Assembly: GCA_028274465.1 (NCBI GenBank)
Contig: CM051456.1
Coordinates: forward strand, 119,180,880-119,244,879
Direction of reading: 5' to 3'
DNA: 64,000 nucleotides
Source of the DNA: Plantago ovata
Taxonomy: Eukaryota; Streptophyta; Magnoliopsida; Lamiales; Plantaginaceae
Shown here: positions 12,530-26,651 of the stretch, piece by piece
How positions within the stretch are numbered: the stretch's first letter is position 1
Layout of the letters: each line of letters starts with the position of its first letter
The notes under the pieces: model-generated
Databases searched by the model: none
Told to the model about the DNA's origin: nothing
The model's input: the letters and a program-made list of their open reading frames with translations, nothing else
Program-made: the position numbers and the translations under genes

Positions 12530-15500
12530 ATGAACTCTCTTCCGAGCAGGATGAAGAACTTCATGATGCCGAAGAATCAAGTACTCAGGGAAAACCAGGA
12601 TTCCTCTCTCATCGCTTCACCTGCGAACCCTAAATCTAACAAGCCACCGCCATCGCCAAACCCTCGCAAGCTCAAGTCAACGAAAGAGAACTCAGATCCG
12701 AATTCTTTCGCTCCATCGCCTTCCTCCAAGGTGAAGAGTCCGCTTCCACCTCGTCCGCCGCTCAAGCGCAAGCTCAGCGCCGATTCCGCTGCCGCACTGG
12801 ACAGTTGTACCGTAGATTCGGGAGTACAGGTAGTTTTCTTTATTTCTTATTGAATCATTGCATATGTGGTTTCTTTAATTGAATAACTTTTATTTGGATT
12901 GTATTGGAATAATTTCTGAGCTGAAATGAACTCTTTGGAGCTGACTATTTGATGTGTAAATATAGCTTCTGATTGGAATAATTTCTGAGCTGCAATGAAA
13001 TACAAGTTCATTTCTGGATATTGAGTTAGGATATATGTCGTACGCGAAAGGCCTAATGTAGGTTTCTTTAATCATCAGCGCTTGAATGAAGTTATTCAAG
13101 AGAAAAACAAATGTGGAAAGTAGATTAATCACTTCTATGTTCTTTCAGTCTTATCATTGGGTTTGGTATACAGCAGCTGTACGTAGTATAGAATATCTTC
13201 CTGCTAAAGTTTTACTAATATATACAGTAATCTCCCTTAATATACTCAATAAGCTCATTTATTATGCTATCACTGTATAAACCAGGTTGTAGTACGATTG
13301 AGACCTCCAAACAAGGATGAAGAAGAGGGGGGACCTATAGTTGACAAATTGACCCCGAATTCCTTGTCAGTATCAGGGCAAGCCTTTACATTTGACTCTG
13401 TCGCTGATTTCCAATCAAAACAGGCAAGAATACATGTTCTAAAAGTGTCTATATATTTTTCAGTCCTTTTATATTTCTTCTGGTTCATCAATCTTTCGGG
13501 AACTAATTATGTTTTGTTTTGGAAATGTATATGTTTCAGATTAATATATTTGAGCTCATAGGTGCACCGTTAGTTGAAAATTGTCTTGCTGGGTTCAATA
13601 GCTCAGTGTTTGCATATGGACAGGTACACTACATTCTGTTAAGTACTTTGTACTGGTATTGAAAAAGTGTGAGTGTTTCCATTATATATCACACTAGAAC
13701 TTGTTAGCGATGCAAATAGTGACTCTACTGAAGCTTACAATGTATGACTTGATTGATCAGACAGGGAGCGGGAAAACATACACTATCTGGGGTGCATCCA
13801 ACGCTTTGTTGGAGGAAGACCAGCAAGGTCTGGCACCACGTGTATTTCGAAGGCTCTTTGAGCGGATTGATGAGGTACATTCCTGCCTTTTCAGATGTTC
13901 TTTTATTCTTGAACTATAGTTCATCACTTCATCTAGCTTTGTTTCCTCACTATGATGTATCATCTATGAATTTGTCATGCAGGAACAAGTTAAACAAGCA
14001 GATAAACAACTTGTGTATATGTGTCGCTGCTCCTTTCTGGAGGTAGGTGTTTGGTAACAATTGGTATCTTGCATTTTGTCGTGTCTCTGTTGAACACTGT
14101 TGAGGATTATGCTTGCAGATCTACAATGAGCAAATTACTGATTTATTGGAACCAAGCCAGAAGAATCTCCAGGTAAATGAGATCCCATACTCAAGTAAAA
14201 ACTCATCTGTAAATACTTTTTTATTAATATTATTTTTGTGTCTTATTAAATGTAATTTATGTTCCTGCTATTAATCCCTCCAGATACGGGAAGATGTCAG
14301 AACTGGTGTTTATGTTGAAAATTTAAGAGAGGAGTGTGTTTCCTCTATGGAAGATGTTTCACAGCTTCTGATAAAGGTTAGTTTTTAGCTTTTCCACAGC
14401 TTTTTAATTAATAAGATATGAAATTGAACTCCAGATTCTATGAACTCCAGATTCTATGAACATAAATTCAGGCTAATTTGAGAAACTCATAATTTAATCA
14501 ATCCTAGTTGTTGCCAATTATTTCCAAGAGTTTGTATTCATCAAATTGTTTCCTGTGGCTATATGTTGCCTTGAATTTTTTTATGTTAGAGATGTTATAT
14601 ATTATTATATTAATCACTGGACCTTTAAGTAGTCTGTATGGAAGAACAAAATCTGCTTGAAATGTGCCCATTGATGCTGTCACACCAATATTTGAAGTAT
14701 CTAATATGAACATTTCCTGCATATTTTATTCGTTACTTGTATTATTACACCTTTCTCAAATATCATGAAGATGGCTGTGGGCTTATTGTACTTGTATAAT
14801 CATGTAGGGTTTATCAAATCGTAGAACCAGTGCAACACGTGTAAATGCCGAAAGTTCCCGTTCCCACAGTGTGTTTACGTGTGTGGTTGAATCACGAAGC
14901 AAGGTAGGTACCACACTTCTCTTAGTTGTTTCTAGTATCTAGAGTTCGCTTTCTAGTTTCCTTTTTGTTTGTTCTGTAATCCCTGAAAGTTGTTTAACAA
15001 TGATTGAGGGAGCAGACTGTCAATTGTGTTCAGCTAATGTTTCCCTTTGTCTACCTGCTTCACTGGAGGTGTTCCATAGTTTACTATATGTTGTGTTGCC
15101 TCATTATGTTATGCTAAATCACATACCTGGCTACTTATTTACAGAGAGTCACAGATGGTTTGAGCTGCTTAAAGATGAGTAGAATCAATTTTGTTGATCT
15201 TGCTGGATCGGAGAGACAAAAGCAGACCGGTGCAGCTGGAGAACGATTGAAAGAAGCAGGCAATATTAACCGTTCTCTTTCGCAACTGGGGTATGGTTCT
15301 CAGTACTTCTGTAAAACATGAGTTAGGTCATAACTATTCTGAAGCTGCATTTTGTTTTCAGCATTAAAACTGATTGCTGATTATTTTTCTTATAACATCA
15401 TCTAGCTACCTATGATTATTTCATTTGTAATGCTTGCTGTACATTACTACCATATGGATCAGTATATCGGTAGTAAACTTATGCATTGAGAAGATGGATT

Positions 15501-18500
15501 AGTTTTTGGAAGTACTATGAAGTTTTGTACGAGATATTGCGTTGGATAAAGATAACAATTTGTTGACTTGTAAACATGTGGTTAATACAACTAATGTACT
15601 TTTACTGCTTGGTTTATTTGTTTATGGGGCCTTATTGTGTCCACGTGAGACGTGACTAGTAAGCTAAGTTGATGCCTCTAGTGTCTCTAACGGTGGCCTG
15701 TTCCGACTCGGGGGCTGTATTATATTCGGGGGCTGTATTATATTAGTAAAGCATTTATTTAGAAATGACCTTTTCTTGGTAGAATGTATTAGCCACCCTA
15801 AATTATGTTAGTAAAATTAAAGAAGTTGTATACCCATGAGACAGATACCAACTTTGTGTTGCTTGACGAACAACAACTAAGCCTTCTTATCACAATAAGT
15901 TTGGTAGGATCATCAGTGTCTGCGGTCTGCCTCACAAATTGTGTTTCATTGCCTCCCTGCTTTGATTGGAAATTGTTCGTACTCTCTACTTTGTATAGGA
16001 CTTTGTGTTGCTTAACCAACAACAACTAAGCCTTCACAATAAGTTTGGTAGGCTACATGATTGAATCATGTAGGCTTTGGTAGGATCATCAGTGTCTGTC
16101 TCATAAATCGTGTTTCATTACCTCCCTACTTTGTATGGAAAATGTTCGTACTATGCTGTCCATGTGCAACTTGACCAGTACATTAACTGAATACCTTGTT
16201 GGTTTTTATAGTCTTAGAACCTCTCTTCCCAGAGAATTTATTTAGGATCTGTATATTTTTTAACAGAATATTAGAACTTTTGAGATTCATGTATACTACT
16301 ATACTTTGTGTATAATTTTTCAGACTGAAAATATAATTGAGACGACCTTTTATGTATAGAATTAAGAAGATGATGGTAATGCACCAGCCTGCAATTTTGT
16401 TCTGCTTTCAGCACCTTTTAGATCACTGTATCATAGAGTACATCATATATCATCTTACATGGTTGGTGTTCATCTTTTATTTGGGATTCTGGGTTCTGTT
16501 TTATTTGTGCTACTTGTTCATATTGTTGATTTTGTTTTTTTGAGCTATTACAGGAACTTGATAAATATTCTGGCAGAAATTTCCCAAACAGGAAAGCAAA
16601 GGCACATCCCATACAGAGATTCGAAGTTAACTTTTCTGTTACAGGAGTCACTTGGTGGGAATGCAAAGTTGGCCATGATATGTGCCATATCTCCCGATCA
16701 AAGGTAATATACATGATCTCAAGCATATAAATTTGTTTCAAAGGAAAAGGCAAATATGCTACACCTTATATTGGATATTAGTGTCAGGGATCTAGTTAAG
16801 TGGAGGAGAGCTGCTCTGAGTAACTTATATTCTTAAATTTTTATTTTCTTCTCCTGGACACATGCACTTTCTTGTAACTAAGCTAGAGCTTCATTTCACC
16901 TTTTTATAGGACGAATGGCTGAATACTACTTAACCAAGCAGCAATTTATTACTTCCTCCGGTAACTTATATTGGTTTTGTTGACTTATTCGAGGTCCGGT
17001 TTGACCTCAAATTAATCATAATTCTTTACGAAAAAAATAATTTTAAAAGTTATATTATAAAAATATAAGATGTATACTTTCATAATATAATTTTTAAAAT
17101 CATATTTTTCACAATGACTTGTGATTAATTTGAGGTCAAACCCGACATCGAAAAAGTCAACAAAACCAAATGGGGTTCTTTAAAGTTACCGTAGGAAGTA
17201 ACTTTCTTCTGATTTCACCGACTTTTATAAAAAAACTGTGTGATTTAATATATCCTCTAGTATACTCTTAGCTTTCCCTTGTTTTCTTGAAGTCGTGTGG
17301 TAATGTGCTTACTTCTTGGAAATGTGCTTACTTTTTGTAGTAAACCACGGGTAACAGTCTGTCAAGAATTATATTATCTAACCTGTATTGCAAAATAAGT
17401 ACATATTTCTGTGTGAGCGTGTGTCTTTATCTGTGTAGTATGTACCATAAGTGAGTTGTGTGTGTGTCCTCCCGAAAAGCTCCAAATTTTGTTGTTTATG
17501 TTTGGAAACCCCCTACTTACTGTCTATCGCAGTAATATATTTGAGATGCCTGTTGTTTGCAGCTGTAAAAATGAAACTCTCAGTACTCTAAGATTTGCCC
17601 AGCGTGCTAAGGCAATCAAGAATAAAGCTGTTGTTAATGAGGAAACGCAGGATGATATAAATGTCTTGAGAGAAGTGATTCGACAACTGAGAGATGAACT
17701 TACGCGAATGAAGTCCAATGATAATCAAGTGGGTCAGAATGGAGCTTATTCAAATGGATGGAATGCTCGGAGAAGTTTGAATCTCCTAAGATATAGCCTT
17801 AACAGGCCTATGGCATTGCCCCATGCTGAGGATGATAGTGATGAAGAAATGGAGATTGTTGATGTGGATGAGGGAACGCACCTGATGCAGGACCGAAAAT
17901 GTGAACGTACACCTGAGAAAGATAATGAAGATTCTGATGTTAATATGGAAGACGTAGCATTTGAATCAGAGCTTAATGATAACAATATCATTAGTGGTCA
18001 GAAGGAGAAAGAGAAAAACTCAGATTTAGCATCGGGCAGTGATTTAAATGGAGGAGATTCCCCAAACAAAAACTACACTCTTCCAGTTCTTGCAGATATG
18101 CCAAATGGGGATCCATCTACTAATGTGGAGGAGCTATGTCTCTCATTGCAAGTTACCAGTGACTTGGAGAAAACCCCTGATAAGTCAACAAATTGTACTG
18201 AAGGTGAAAAACCTCCAAGAGAGGTGTCCTCTAATCTGAATTCACCAACTCCTAGTGTTTCACCAAGACTGAATGAAAGCAGGAAAAGTCTCAGGACCTC
18301 ATCATCTGTAACTGCTGCCCAGGCTAGATTGGAGTCCGTACATGCATCAATTACCAAGCCTTTGGATTCTTTACCTAATCGCAAATCTCGCTTTGCATCA
18401 ACTGAAAATTTATCTGCCACACTTCACCGTGGTCTTGAAATTATTAAGAGTCAACATCTCAATCCAGCGCTGAGGCGCTCGTCATTTAGATTCTCTTGCA

Positions 18501-20820
18501 TTCTGCCTGAAGTTAAGACCATAGTACCAAGTCCCAAAGTTGACGTTGGTGTTCAGACTATATTTCAAACTGACGAGTCATTGAACCAAGATACTTTAGA
18601 ACCTCTGTGCACTCAATGTAAGGCCAAAATTTCTGATCAAAAGTCTATAGATGATGTTGATGGCCAGAACATGCAGTTAGTACCTATTACTGGGTCGCCA
18701 TCCGAAGAGAATTGCAACCATCATGTTCCCAGAGTACGTTACATTGTTGCTGTGCTTTTTATTTTTTTAATACACGGTCCATTTGTCAGGTGTTCTCATT
18801 ACCACTTAACGATTGACAGGCAGTAGAAAAGGTCTTGGCTGGAGCTATTCGGAGAGAGATGGCATTAGAAGAGATGTGTACCAAACAGAACTCTGAGATC
18901 ATGCAGCTCAATCGATTGGTAGGTTTTCTGGTGTACTCAAACAACCAAGTGTTTGAACTGCTAGTTGATTTGATATAAGTTTCATTTTGACTGTTGTTAT
19001 ACAGGTTCAGCAGTACAAACATGAGAGAGAGTGCAATGCCATCATTAGTCAAACACGCGAAGACAAAATTTCTCGCCTTGAGAGCCTTATGGATGGAGTC
19101 TTACCAACTGAGGACTTTATGGAGGATGAATTAATATCACTAACTCATGAACACAAGGTAAATCTCTTGGATTTGTTCGATTTTGTTACTGGATCCGTGA
19201 AACATTTGTCCTAGTTGATCTTCATGTTACCGTCTTATTTCTACAGATTCTTCAGCAACGATACGACAACCATCCTGATATTTTGAGAACAAAAATCGAA
19301 TTAAAAAGAGTTCAGGATGAACTTGAAAGATATCAAAATTTCTTTGACTTGGGTGAGAGGGACGTTTTGTTGGAAGAAATACATGACTTGAGGGGTCAAC
19401 TGCAAGGCTATGTGGATTCTTCAGCCAAGACAACAAAAGGTCAAATTCCTCTGCTGAAGCTAACCTCTTCATGTGAGCCAAGTGCTTCACCGACTTTGGT
19501 CACTAGAGATTCAATTGAGAATGCCGTGGAGAAACTCCAACAGGAAAGGATGCAATGGACGGAGACTGAGAGCAAGTGGATTTGCATGGTAGAAGAGTTG
19601 AGATCGGAACTTGAATCCAGCCGATCTGCTTTTCAAAAGCAAAAGCAGGAATTGGAATTAGAAAAGAAACGTTCTGAGGAGCATAAAGAAGTAATGCAGC
19701 TGGCAATGGAAAGCCATGCACGCATGCTCGAACAGTATGCTGACCTCGAAGAGAAACACATGCAGATGCTTGATAGAAATAGGAGAATTCAAGATGGAGT
19801 TGAGGAGGTGAAGAAAGCAGCATCAAAGGCTGGGGTAAGAGGCGTTGAATCGAAATTTATTAATACCCTTGCAGTAGAAATTTCAGCACTTAGAGTCGAA
19901 AGAGAAAAGGAGAGGCGTTACTTTAGGGACGAAAATAGAGGGCTTCAGGCACAACTGCGTGATACAGCTGAAGCCGTTCAGGCTGCTGGCGAATTACTTG
20001 TGCGGCTGAAAGAAGCAGAAGAAGCTGTTGCTGCTGCAGAGGTGAGTTAATACCTGATCACCCTATCCTTCCAATAGAATGCATGTCACTATTGTTGCAT
20101 GTATCTGTTCATGATATATCTATCCCCAACTTGCAACAGTACACAATAGCTCTGGTTAAATTTTACAGCCGTAAAGCTAATGCTATGATCCATAAGTTCT
20201 TTATTTTTATTTTTTTTTAGCAGGGCGGTTGCCATGGGAGTTAGATTTTCAAGATAACTTCTTCAAAGGAGTATCTTTTATCTCTATTGTTTCTAGTTCA
20301 CGAGGGATAACTTGATGTCTGCATCCTGTCTTGTGATTAACAGAGTGGTTGATCAGGTTATATGACAAATGAGCATGAATGACATGCGAATCAGTGAATT
20401 AGGCTTCATTTTTTTGTTAGAATGAAGAACAGGCAACTATTAGATATAGGTCGACTTAGAATCATGATCAGTTTGCCATGTCATGATGATATGAATGAAC
20501 TATGCTTGCATCTATGCTATTGATTAGAACTGATGGTCCAAGTTATTGTTCATGAATTTTCACTTAAATGTTAGTTACCATCTTGAGAAGCACCTCTTTA
20601 ACAGTTTAACTTACTGAACTTGCAGAGACGCGTTATTATGGCGGAACAAGAAACTGAAAGTGCATACAAAGAGATTGAAAAACTGAAGAAGTTGCTTGCA
20701 GCTCCCGATAGTCACGTAACTGGTAGTTGTCAGGACTGGCGCGAAGAATTTGCCCCATCTTATGACGTTGAAGAAGAACCATCCTCCTGGTTCTCCGGTT
20801 ATGATCGTTGCAATATATAA
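12530..20820 (+). CDS. KIN12A: Kinesin-12 (phragmoplast-associated, PAKRP1/KIN12A-type)
   Basis: Plus-end-directed microtubule motor of the phragmoplast midzone, needed for cell-plate formation. Fifteen exons: 12530-12829, 13286-13423, 13540-13623, 13761-13874, 13983-14042, 14119-14172, 14284-14376, 14808-14903, 15145-15290, 16554-16703, 17563-18733, 18820-18918, 19005-19157, 19247-20041, 20626-20820. They join without frameshift to 1215 residues; Arabidopsis PAKRP1 is about 1290. The N-terminus [15 protein letters not shown] is family-typical, so Met at 12551 may be the true start. Motor motifs: P-loop GQTGSGKT (split by intron 3), [12 protein letters not shown] (switch I), DLAGSERQK (switch II) and [20 protein letters not shown]. 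The neck continues [20 protein letters not shown], followed by NARRSLNLL, an acidic low-complexity stretch and long C-terminal coiled coil (exon 14). Intron 2 uses a GC donor. PAKRP1 and its sister PAKRP1L cannot be separated here. Confidence 0.93.
15851..16165. repeat. Duplicated interspersed repeat in kinesin intron 9
   Basis: Two about 160-bp copies share ACTTTGTGTTGCTT, AACAACAACTAAGCCTT, AATAAGTTTGGTAGG and TCATCAGTGTCTG. The AACAACAACTAAGCCTT...GTAGGCTACATGA word is widespread in plant non-coding DNA and suggests a retroposon-type repeat. The intron is 1.26 kb against mostly short neighbours. Confidence 0.6.
16952..17198. mobile_element. Stowaway-type MITE in kinesin intron 10
   Basis: Near-palindromic 247-bp element starting CTTCCTCCGGTAACTTATAT and ending in its complement AAGTTACCGTAGGAAG. 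It is flanked by TA on both sides (16950-16951, 17199-17200), the Tc1/mariner target duplication. The interior pairs TTTGACCTCAAATTAATCA with TGATTAATTTGAGGTCAAA. No coding capacity; spliced out with the intron. Confidence 0.85.
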
Positions 20821-23800
20821 ACTTGGAACATTTTACCTGTTATTGTGTACGCTATTGTTGTTTGTATTGAAATGTACCTTTATTTTAAAAAGGAGAAAAA
20901 AGCACACTCAACACAACATATTGTGAAATGGTAATGATAGGGTTACTTACCCAGGGTGATCCAGTCCATTGTTTGTACGGCATGTGTTTCCAGTTTGTAA
21001 GTTGGTACTTTCAAAATGCTCTATTTTTCGCGTACTTAAATCTACATTCTGAATCATAGCTTCTTAGGTAATGTTCTCGTGATGTCTAACTGATGCACTA
21101 GTTCCCCACTGAGAGAGTGCAAGGGTCAAATCTTGCATCCAGTGTTTCCCAGGCATCATCCATGGTACGATCCTTCCCTCAACTCGTATTGTTAGTAGTA
21201 TGGGCGGGCTACTTTTTTACTTGTATGAGTTTGAAGTTTCCTAGGAAATGGGCACCGTTTGTGAAGGAAAATGTTCTTTTATTTGTGTGTATGGTTATGG
21301 ATAAGGGGGGCCAAGTAGAGAGACAACTGGGGCAGGGCAAGAGATATGAAGATCGAAGCATGATGTTAACTAACTGAGGGAATTTATTTGTTTGGTTTTG
21401 GTGTCAAGAGGATAGGAGGCAATGGTCAAGTGGGTGAATGCAGCTAGCTAACCTCTGTTTGTTGTATGTATGCAGATAACTAAAAGTAAAGAGAAGACAG
21501 TCCACAAGTAATAGTTCTTGAATTTGGCAGTCTCCTGTAGGTATCTACGTCTCTTTCACTTCACATAGACCATAAAACAAGAAGCTTGTGGCACTGTCTT
21601 CATTAACTCTCCCAAATGTGGACCATTTTATTTAACCAGAAAGCAATTTTTCCCTCTTTTTGTATTAGTACTAGTTGTTGCTTCAAAGAAAAGATATAAC
21701 TCAAACAAGTCCATTCTCAGCCTTTCATTCAGTATCCAAATGCAAGAGATGTCCATTATTTCTGTACGTTTTGTTGGAAGACAAGAGAAAACTTGCTTAA
21801 CTGGGAGCTTATATATATCTGCTACTGAGCTTATTTCTTCCCTGTGGGTTGTCCTGGACTCACACTCACACTTGGTATCTACACTCTCTCAAAAAGGAAA
21901 CCCGAAAACTCTACCCTGAGACACAGCATAATATGATTTACAATGATGTTTCTTTTTCTTTAATACTCCATAAAACACACAAATATAACATAAACTAAAT
22001 CAAGGACCGGGGAGCAGCAAGATAACTGGTGTCTACTAGAATTTGTCTTGGGTTCCTAGTTAGTACTACATTTTGACAAACTTAATTTGTCATTTGTTCA
22101 GTTAAGATGTTCGAGGGAGAAGTGTAATAGAAAGAATTAGTTTTTGCCCAAGGGATATAAGGGACATGTGTTTGTTTGGTGTAACCGTATACTGATCTGA
22201 TAAAGTGACTAATATTGATCGGTCTTACTTTATTTTATGAAAATTAACGTAAAGTATATTTTCATGGTCACTTGACAAGTCCCTTATATTTGCATCAAGG
22301 TGATTGATGGGATCACGCAAAACACAAACCGTAACGGTAGCTAACTTAACCATCCAGGAAAGTGGGGTAAGAACTAGAAACTTCTTCACAGTTTGGAGCT
22401 GATTCAACCCCAACTGAAAAGTTCATGTTGAACAGTAATACGCATGTTCTTAACCAAAAAAGGAAGTACAAAAAAAGAAGAAGATAAATTAAGAATAAAT
22501 AAATAGATTAGTGATAAAGAAGACAGGTTAGAGGTAGTTGTTAATAATGATCTAGTAGGTATGGACAGAATGATAATAATGTGATCATGTATTGTACCAG
22601 TTCACTTTCACTTCACAGCTGTGTTCTCATTTTCTTACCTCTACTACTAACCACTGTACTGATCATCAGCTCCATGAAAATGTATCACACCAAACCCCTA
22701 ATTAAAGCAAATGCTTCTTCTCCTTCTTCTTAAGTTGAAAGATAACATACAAAAGAAAGGGACATAAAGTGAAATGAAAGATCACTTGAGTTTGATTGCA
22801 ACAAGAGTATATACAGCTGTTTATTGGACCCTCTCTATAATCATTAATTTCACATTAACCCCATAAATAAGAAACACATTACATCAACCTCCCCTTAAAC
22901 CATTCATCTACTGGTGGTCCTTTTTCTGATGGAGTAAATTGTGGAAAGCCATCATCAAGATTTCTTCTGTCATTATTGTTTTACAGTAAAACTAACCTAA
23001 TTCTTTTTTTGCTTTAATACTTTAATACTGTCATACTGTAATAATTAAGTAGCTTTAAGCCTTTAACAGTACAAGTTATAACCATATTTCAACAACCAAG
23101 TGGACTTTATTTGGTAGTAAAATTCTGTTTTCTGCTTGGCTATTTATATCTGATTACAAGTGTTCTAAGTCCATACTACTTGCTAATGACAGGTTTTAAG
23201 TCCTCAATTAGGCCTATTACTATTAGACTATGTCTCACTAGTCACAGTTATATGCTGTAATTAAAGCAGGCAGTCACCTCAAATTCCTCAACAATTTGCA
23301 AATTAATTGAGATTCACTTTAATCCAAGAATGTTTAGACAGTGGAGTACTGATGAAAGGAAAGGAAATGCTTTAGAAAATGAGATGTTTTTTCTCAAAGT
23401 ATGGTTCATATTCTTGTTTTAGATCTGATAACTAAAAATAAATACTATTTTAACAGTTGACAGACAATAAGAAGAAAGTCTTATCTTTATTCACCGGCTT
23501 TCCACTAGTGTGTTTTTATCTTTCTTATCCAGATGAGGTTTTGTTTGTCATTACTTTGGCAAAAAAGTAAATGGATATGAATTAAAAACCATCTGATTCT
23601 TTAGCCAACTCACAACTTTACCATTGCCAACCTGGGATTAGTAGTAGTAGTATAATTCTCCACCCTCCATTCACACTAAACAATCTTATAAAGAAAAAAA
23701 GGAACATGCAATAATTCTTGTTTGCTGTCTGTTTACTGCTAAATAGTTCTCCACTAACAGACTGATATAACATGAATATGTCAATGTTACTTTGGATTCC

Positions 23801-24569
23801 AGCTCAAATGAGCTTTTATGATGAACTTAACACACCATTTTGTCCCCACTAACAGCTGGTTACAAGTATTACAAACCTAATCTTCTAACAATGCCTTCAA
23901 GATAGACAAGATTTATGGTTGTTACAATGGTTTTGTCATGATATCCCACAATCAATTCTTCTTGAATGGGACACTTGTTTCATAATAAATCCAGCCTCTC
24001 ATTAATATTGAAATCTAAGGATCAAATCTTATTGGCTGTCACAGATTGTTCTTGTTTTACAATTTTACCATTGAATTAAAAGTCCAGATCTTTTAAGACT
24101 CCAACTCTTAGCTTGCACATCTTTTATTGCTAAACTAGACAAAATGGGCATTTAACAAAATGCTGCAGGAAGTATAATACAGAAGAAATGGGACCAGTGT
24201 AAACAAAACATTCCAATATATTGATATAATGAGTCTGAACATTCTTAGGAAATATATTGTGATAAACAGTGTTGGAATGAATACATTACATGAAGTGCTT
24301 TATCTTATCATCAGGCCCAAGCAACATTTGGCCTTGCTAAGAAAAAAAGAGAAATCTTTTGTAACAAATGAATTTTTGGAGTCTTCATCCTGCTGCTTCA
24401 GTTAGCTATATGAGTTTATGAACTGTGGAAACTCCAAAAGTATCATTTCCCGGTTCGATCATCGAATACACAGTTTTCTTGAACTACGGTTGTCTCCGTA
24501 TATACAGAAGCCACTCTCGTTCGGGGCTTCAAACGAATAATATGGACAATACCGATGAATAATAAGTGA
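20821..24569. other. Intergenic, kinesin 3' flank to bHLH 3' flank
   Basis: Convergent 3.7-kb space holding both 3'UTRs. It is AT-rich and I see no gene, terminal-repeat element or structured RNA. The plus-strand open stretch at 21117-21377 lacks any recognisable domain. Confidence 0.45.
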
Positions 24570-26651
24570 TCATGGCTCAACTTTCATTTGAGCACCTGCA
24601 TTACGAACCAAGAAACAAAAATCACAATCTTGAATTTGAATTTCTCAAATTACATTTTTGTATATGGATTAATGTGTATTCGAAGATAACTCACCGTTTA
24701 TATCTTGAGTCAGATTTTGACCGAACCCCATCTGCACAACATTGTTGAGATCATTCTCCCAATATGCTGAAACCTACAAAAAAGGAGTCGATACAGATTC
24801 ATAAAACGTCGTACAAAGACAGAAAATTTTCAAATGGTAATTCAAAGTTTATCAGGGTTTATTTTTTCACCTGTGAGGCGGTTTCACTGAAACCGTTCAT
24901 GGGAGGCAGTTGGTTCCTGCCTAAAGAAGCACTAAAATGGTTTAATGCCTCTGTTCCATTAGGAATAGCAGAATGCAGATTTGGTTGGGATTGAAAAGGA
25001 TAGCAGTCTGAAGGGTACATGTTAGGAGGCAAAGGTCCTCTAGACTGAAACATCTGTAGTGAACAAAACACACAGTCAGAACCAAATTCTACCAAACATT
25101 TCATACTTTCTAAACAGAGTATTTTCAAAATTTTCCACTTACATCCTTGGATACAAGAGTTTCGACGTTGAAGTCCATTCTCGGATTGACAGTCGACAAT
25201 TTCATCGATAGGAACTATAGCATGGGATTAAACAAAACCATAATCAATCAACTAATAATCCCAAGATTGCATAACACGCACAAGTACACAACAGATAACA
25301 AATAGTACACTTTCGTTTAGAATCTTGAAAAATTACCTCAACTTGGCGCTGCAGAGACTGCACATAGTTAATGATCTCATCAAGCATGACAGCTTTTCCA
25401 GTAACCTATGCAAACAAAATTTAACTAAAAACCATCAGAATTTTACTCAATGCCTTTAAACATTTACACACACAACTTGCATTTATAGTGTACTCTTGTT
25501 TGTATGTATATACCTTATTGCAACCTGGTACAAGATCCTGCAGCAGCTTCATCCTCTCACTTATCTTCTCTCTTCTAACCTATACAACAACAACAGTACA
25601 ACTTATAAGTAAACATGTAAAACATGATCCAACTTTTCATGTCCAAACACAGTCACATGTCAAATTTAGATAACTAGTACTATCATAACAGGGCTAACTC
25701 ATAAAGATACATACCCTTTCAGCAAGACTATGAGCATCAGTAGCTTGGCCCCTTCTAGCCCTGACATGGATATAGTCCTTGGGAGCCTCAGCAGCAGCAG
25801 TTTTTGAACTATCCTTGGATTTTGCATCTCCATTATCTTTGTCCTTGCCATCATCAGATTTGCTTCTTTTAGCACTTGATTCATTACTCTCAGAACCAGC
25901 TACAACCTGCAAAATCATCATCTAAATATCAATCAACTCTGTTCCAAGAATTGAGTTAAGACTAAACAACATGTTAAGCAAAAAGTGAAATTACATTAGC
26001 ATCATTAGCAGGGGCTGAAGCAGGATTCTCTTTCCCTTTGCCTTTAGGAGCAGATTTCCTCTTCCTAGAATTGGCATCAACCTGGATCTGTTCAGAGATA
26101 GAAGAAATCTCTCTGGACTCCATAACATCCATTTTGTCCTTAATAGACTGGTTACTGGAAACCCTAGAAATGTTGGTGGAATCCAATTTAGCCCCAATTT
26201 CACCCAATCCCATCTGGGCAAAACACGAGAATCTTGCCGCTCTTTCCGCGAATCCAGGATCGGCGGTGAACGGAAAGGAAGGGTAAGAAGAAGGGTTCTG
26301 TTGTGGCCTCATTTGCTGCTGATGATTCTCCAGGTTGAGCTTGGGTGGAGAATTGAGAGGTGTACTGTAACAAGAAGCTGCGTTGTTGTTGTTATTGGGG
26401 AAAGGTGAGATTTCGCCTGAATTGCAAATGCTACCGAGTCTTCCAATGAGTTCTCTGAGAACTATATTGTTGTTGTTGTTTTCACCAGCTCCGCCATTGT
26501 TGAAGGTGTTTGAAGCAGTTGGAGAAGAGACCATGGAGCTGAGAGCAGACTCAAATGGGTCCTTCTGGTCTAGTACTGAATTGTTGTTGTTGTTGTTGTT
26601 GTTGTTATCCCAAGTGGGATTGTTGAAGAAGTTGCAATTGAGCTCTTCCAT
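24570..26651 (-). CDS. bHLH transcription factor, bHLH62/78 (CIB-like) group
   Basis: Nuclear DNA-binding factor, E-box class. Eight exons on the minus strand: 26651-25995, 25906-25715, 25579-25514, 25405-25337, 25214-25143, 25053-24871, 24773-24695, 24595-24570. They join in frame to 447 residues. Residues 1-220 are Asn-rich with poly-Asn tracts coded by AAC repeats (microsatellite-like, likely length-variable) and contain [12 protein letters not shown] and [13 protein letters not shown], hallmarks of this plant group. The basic region [16 protein letters not shown] has the His-Glu-Arg set for E-box contact, followed by [11 protein letters not shown], loop and [24 protein letters not shown]. 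The C-terminus VVQMGFGQN then MKVEP matches the group. The intron 6/7 acceptor was chosen (TAG before GTTTCAGC) because only it keeps the AYWENDL frame. The precise orthologue is uncertain. Confidence 0.92.

Noticed and set aside
17456..17562. Upstream extension of the large kinesin exon (frame from 17456)
   Set aside because: It is intron 10 read-through; the motor-domain codon S-C-K is restored only by splicing 16703 to 17563.
21117..21377. 86-codon plus-strand frame downstream of the kinesin
   Set aside because: No domain or splice context; lies in AT-rich 3' flank.
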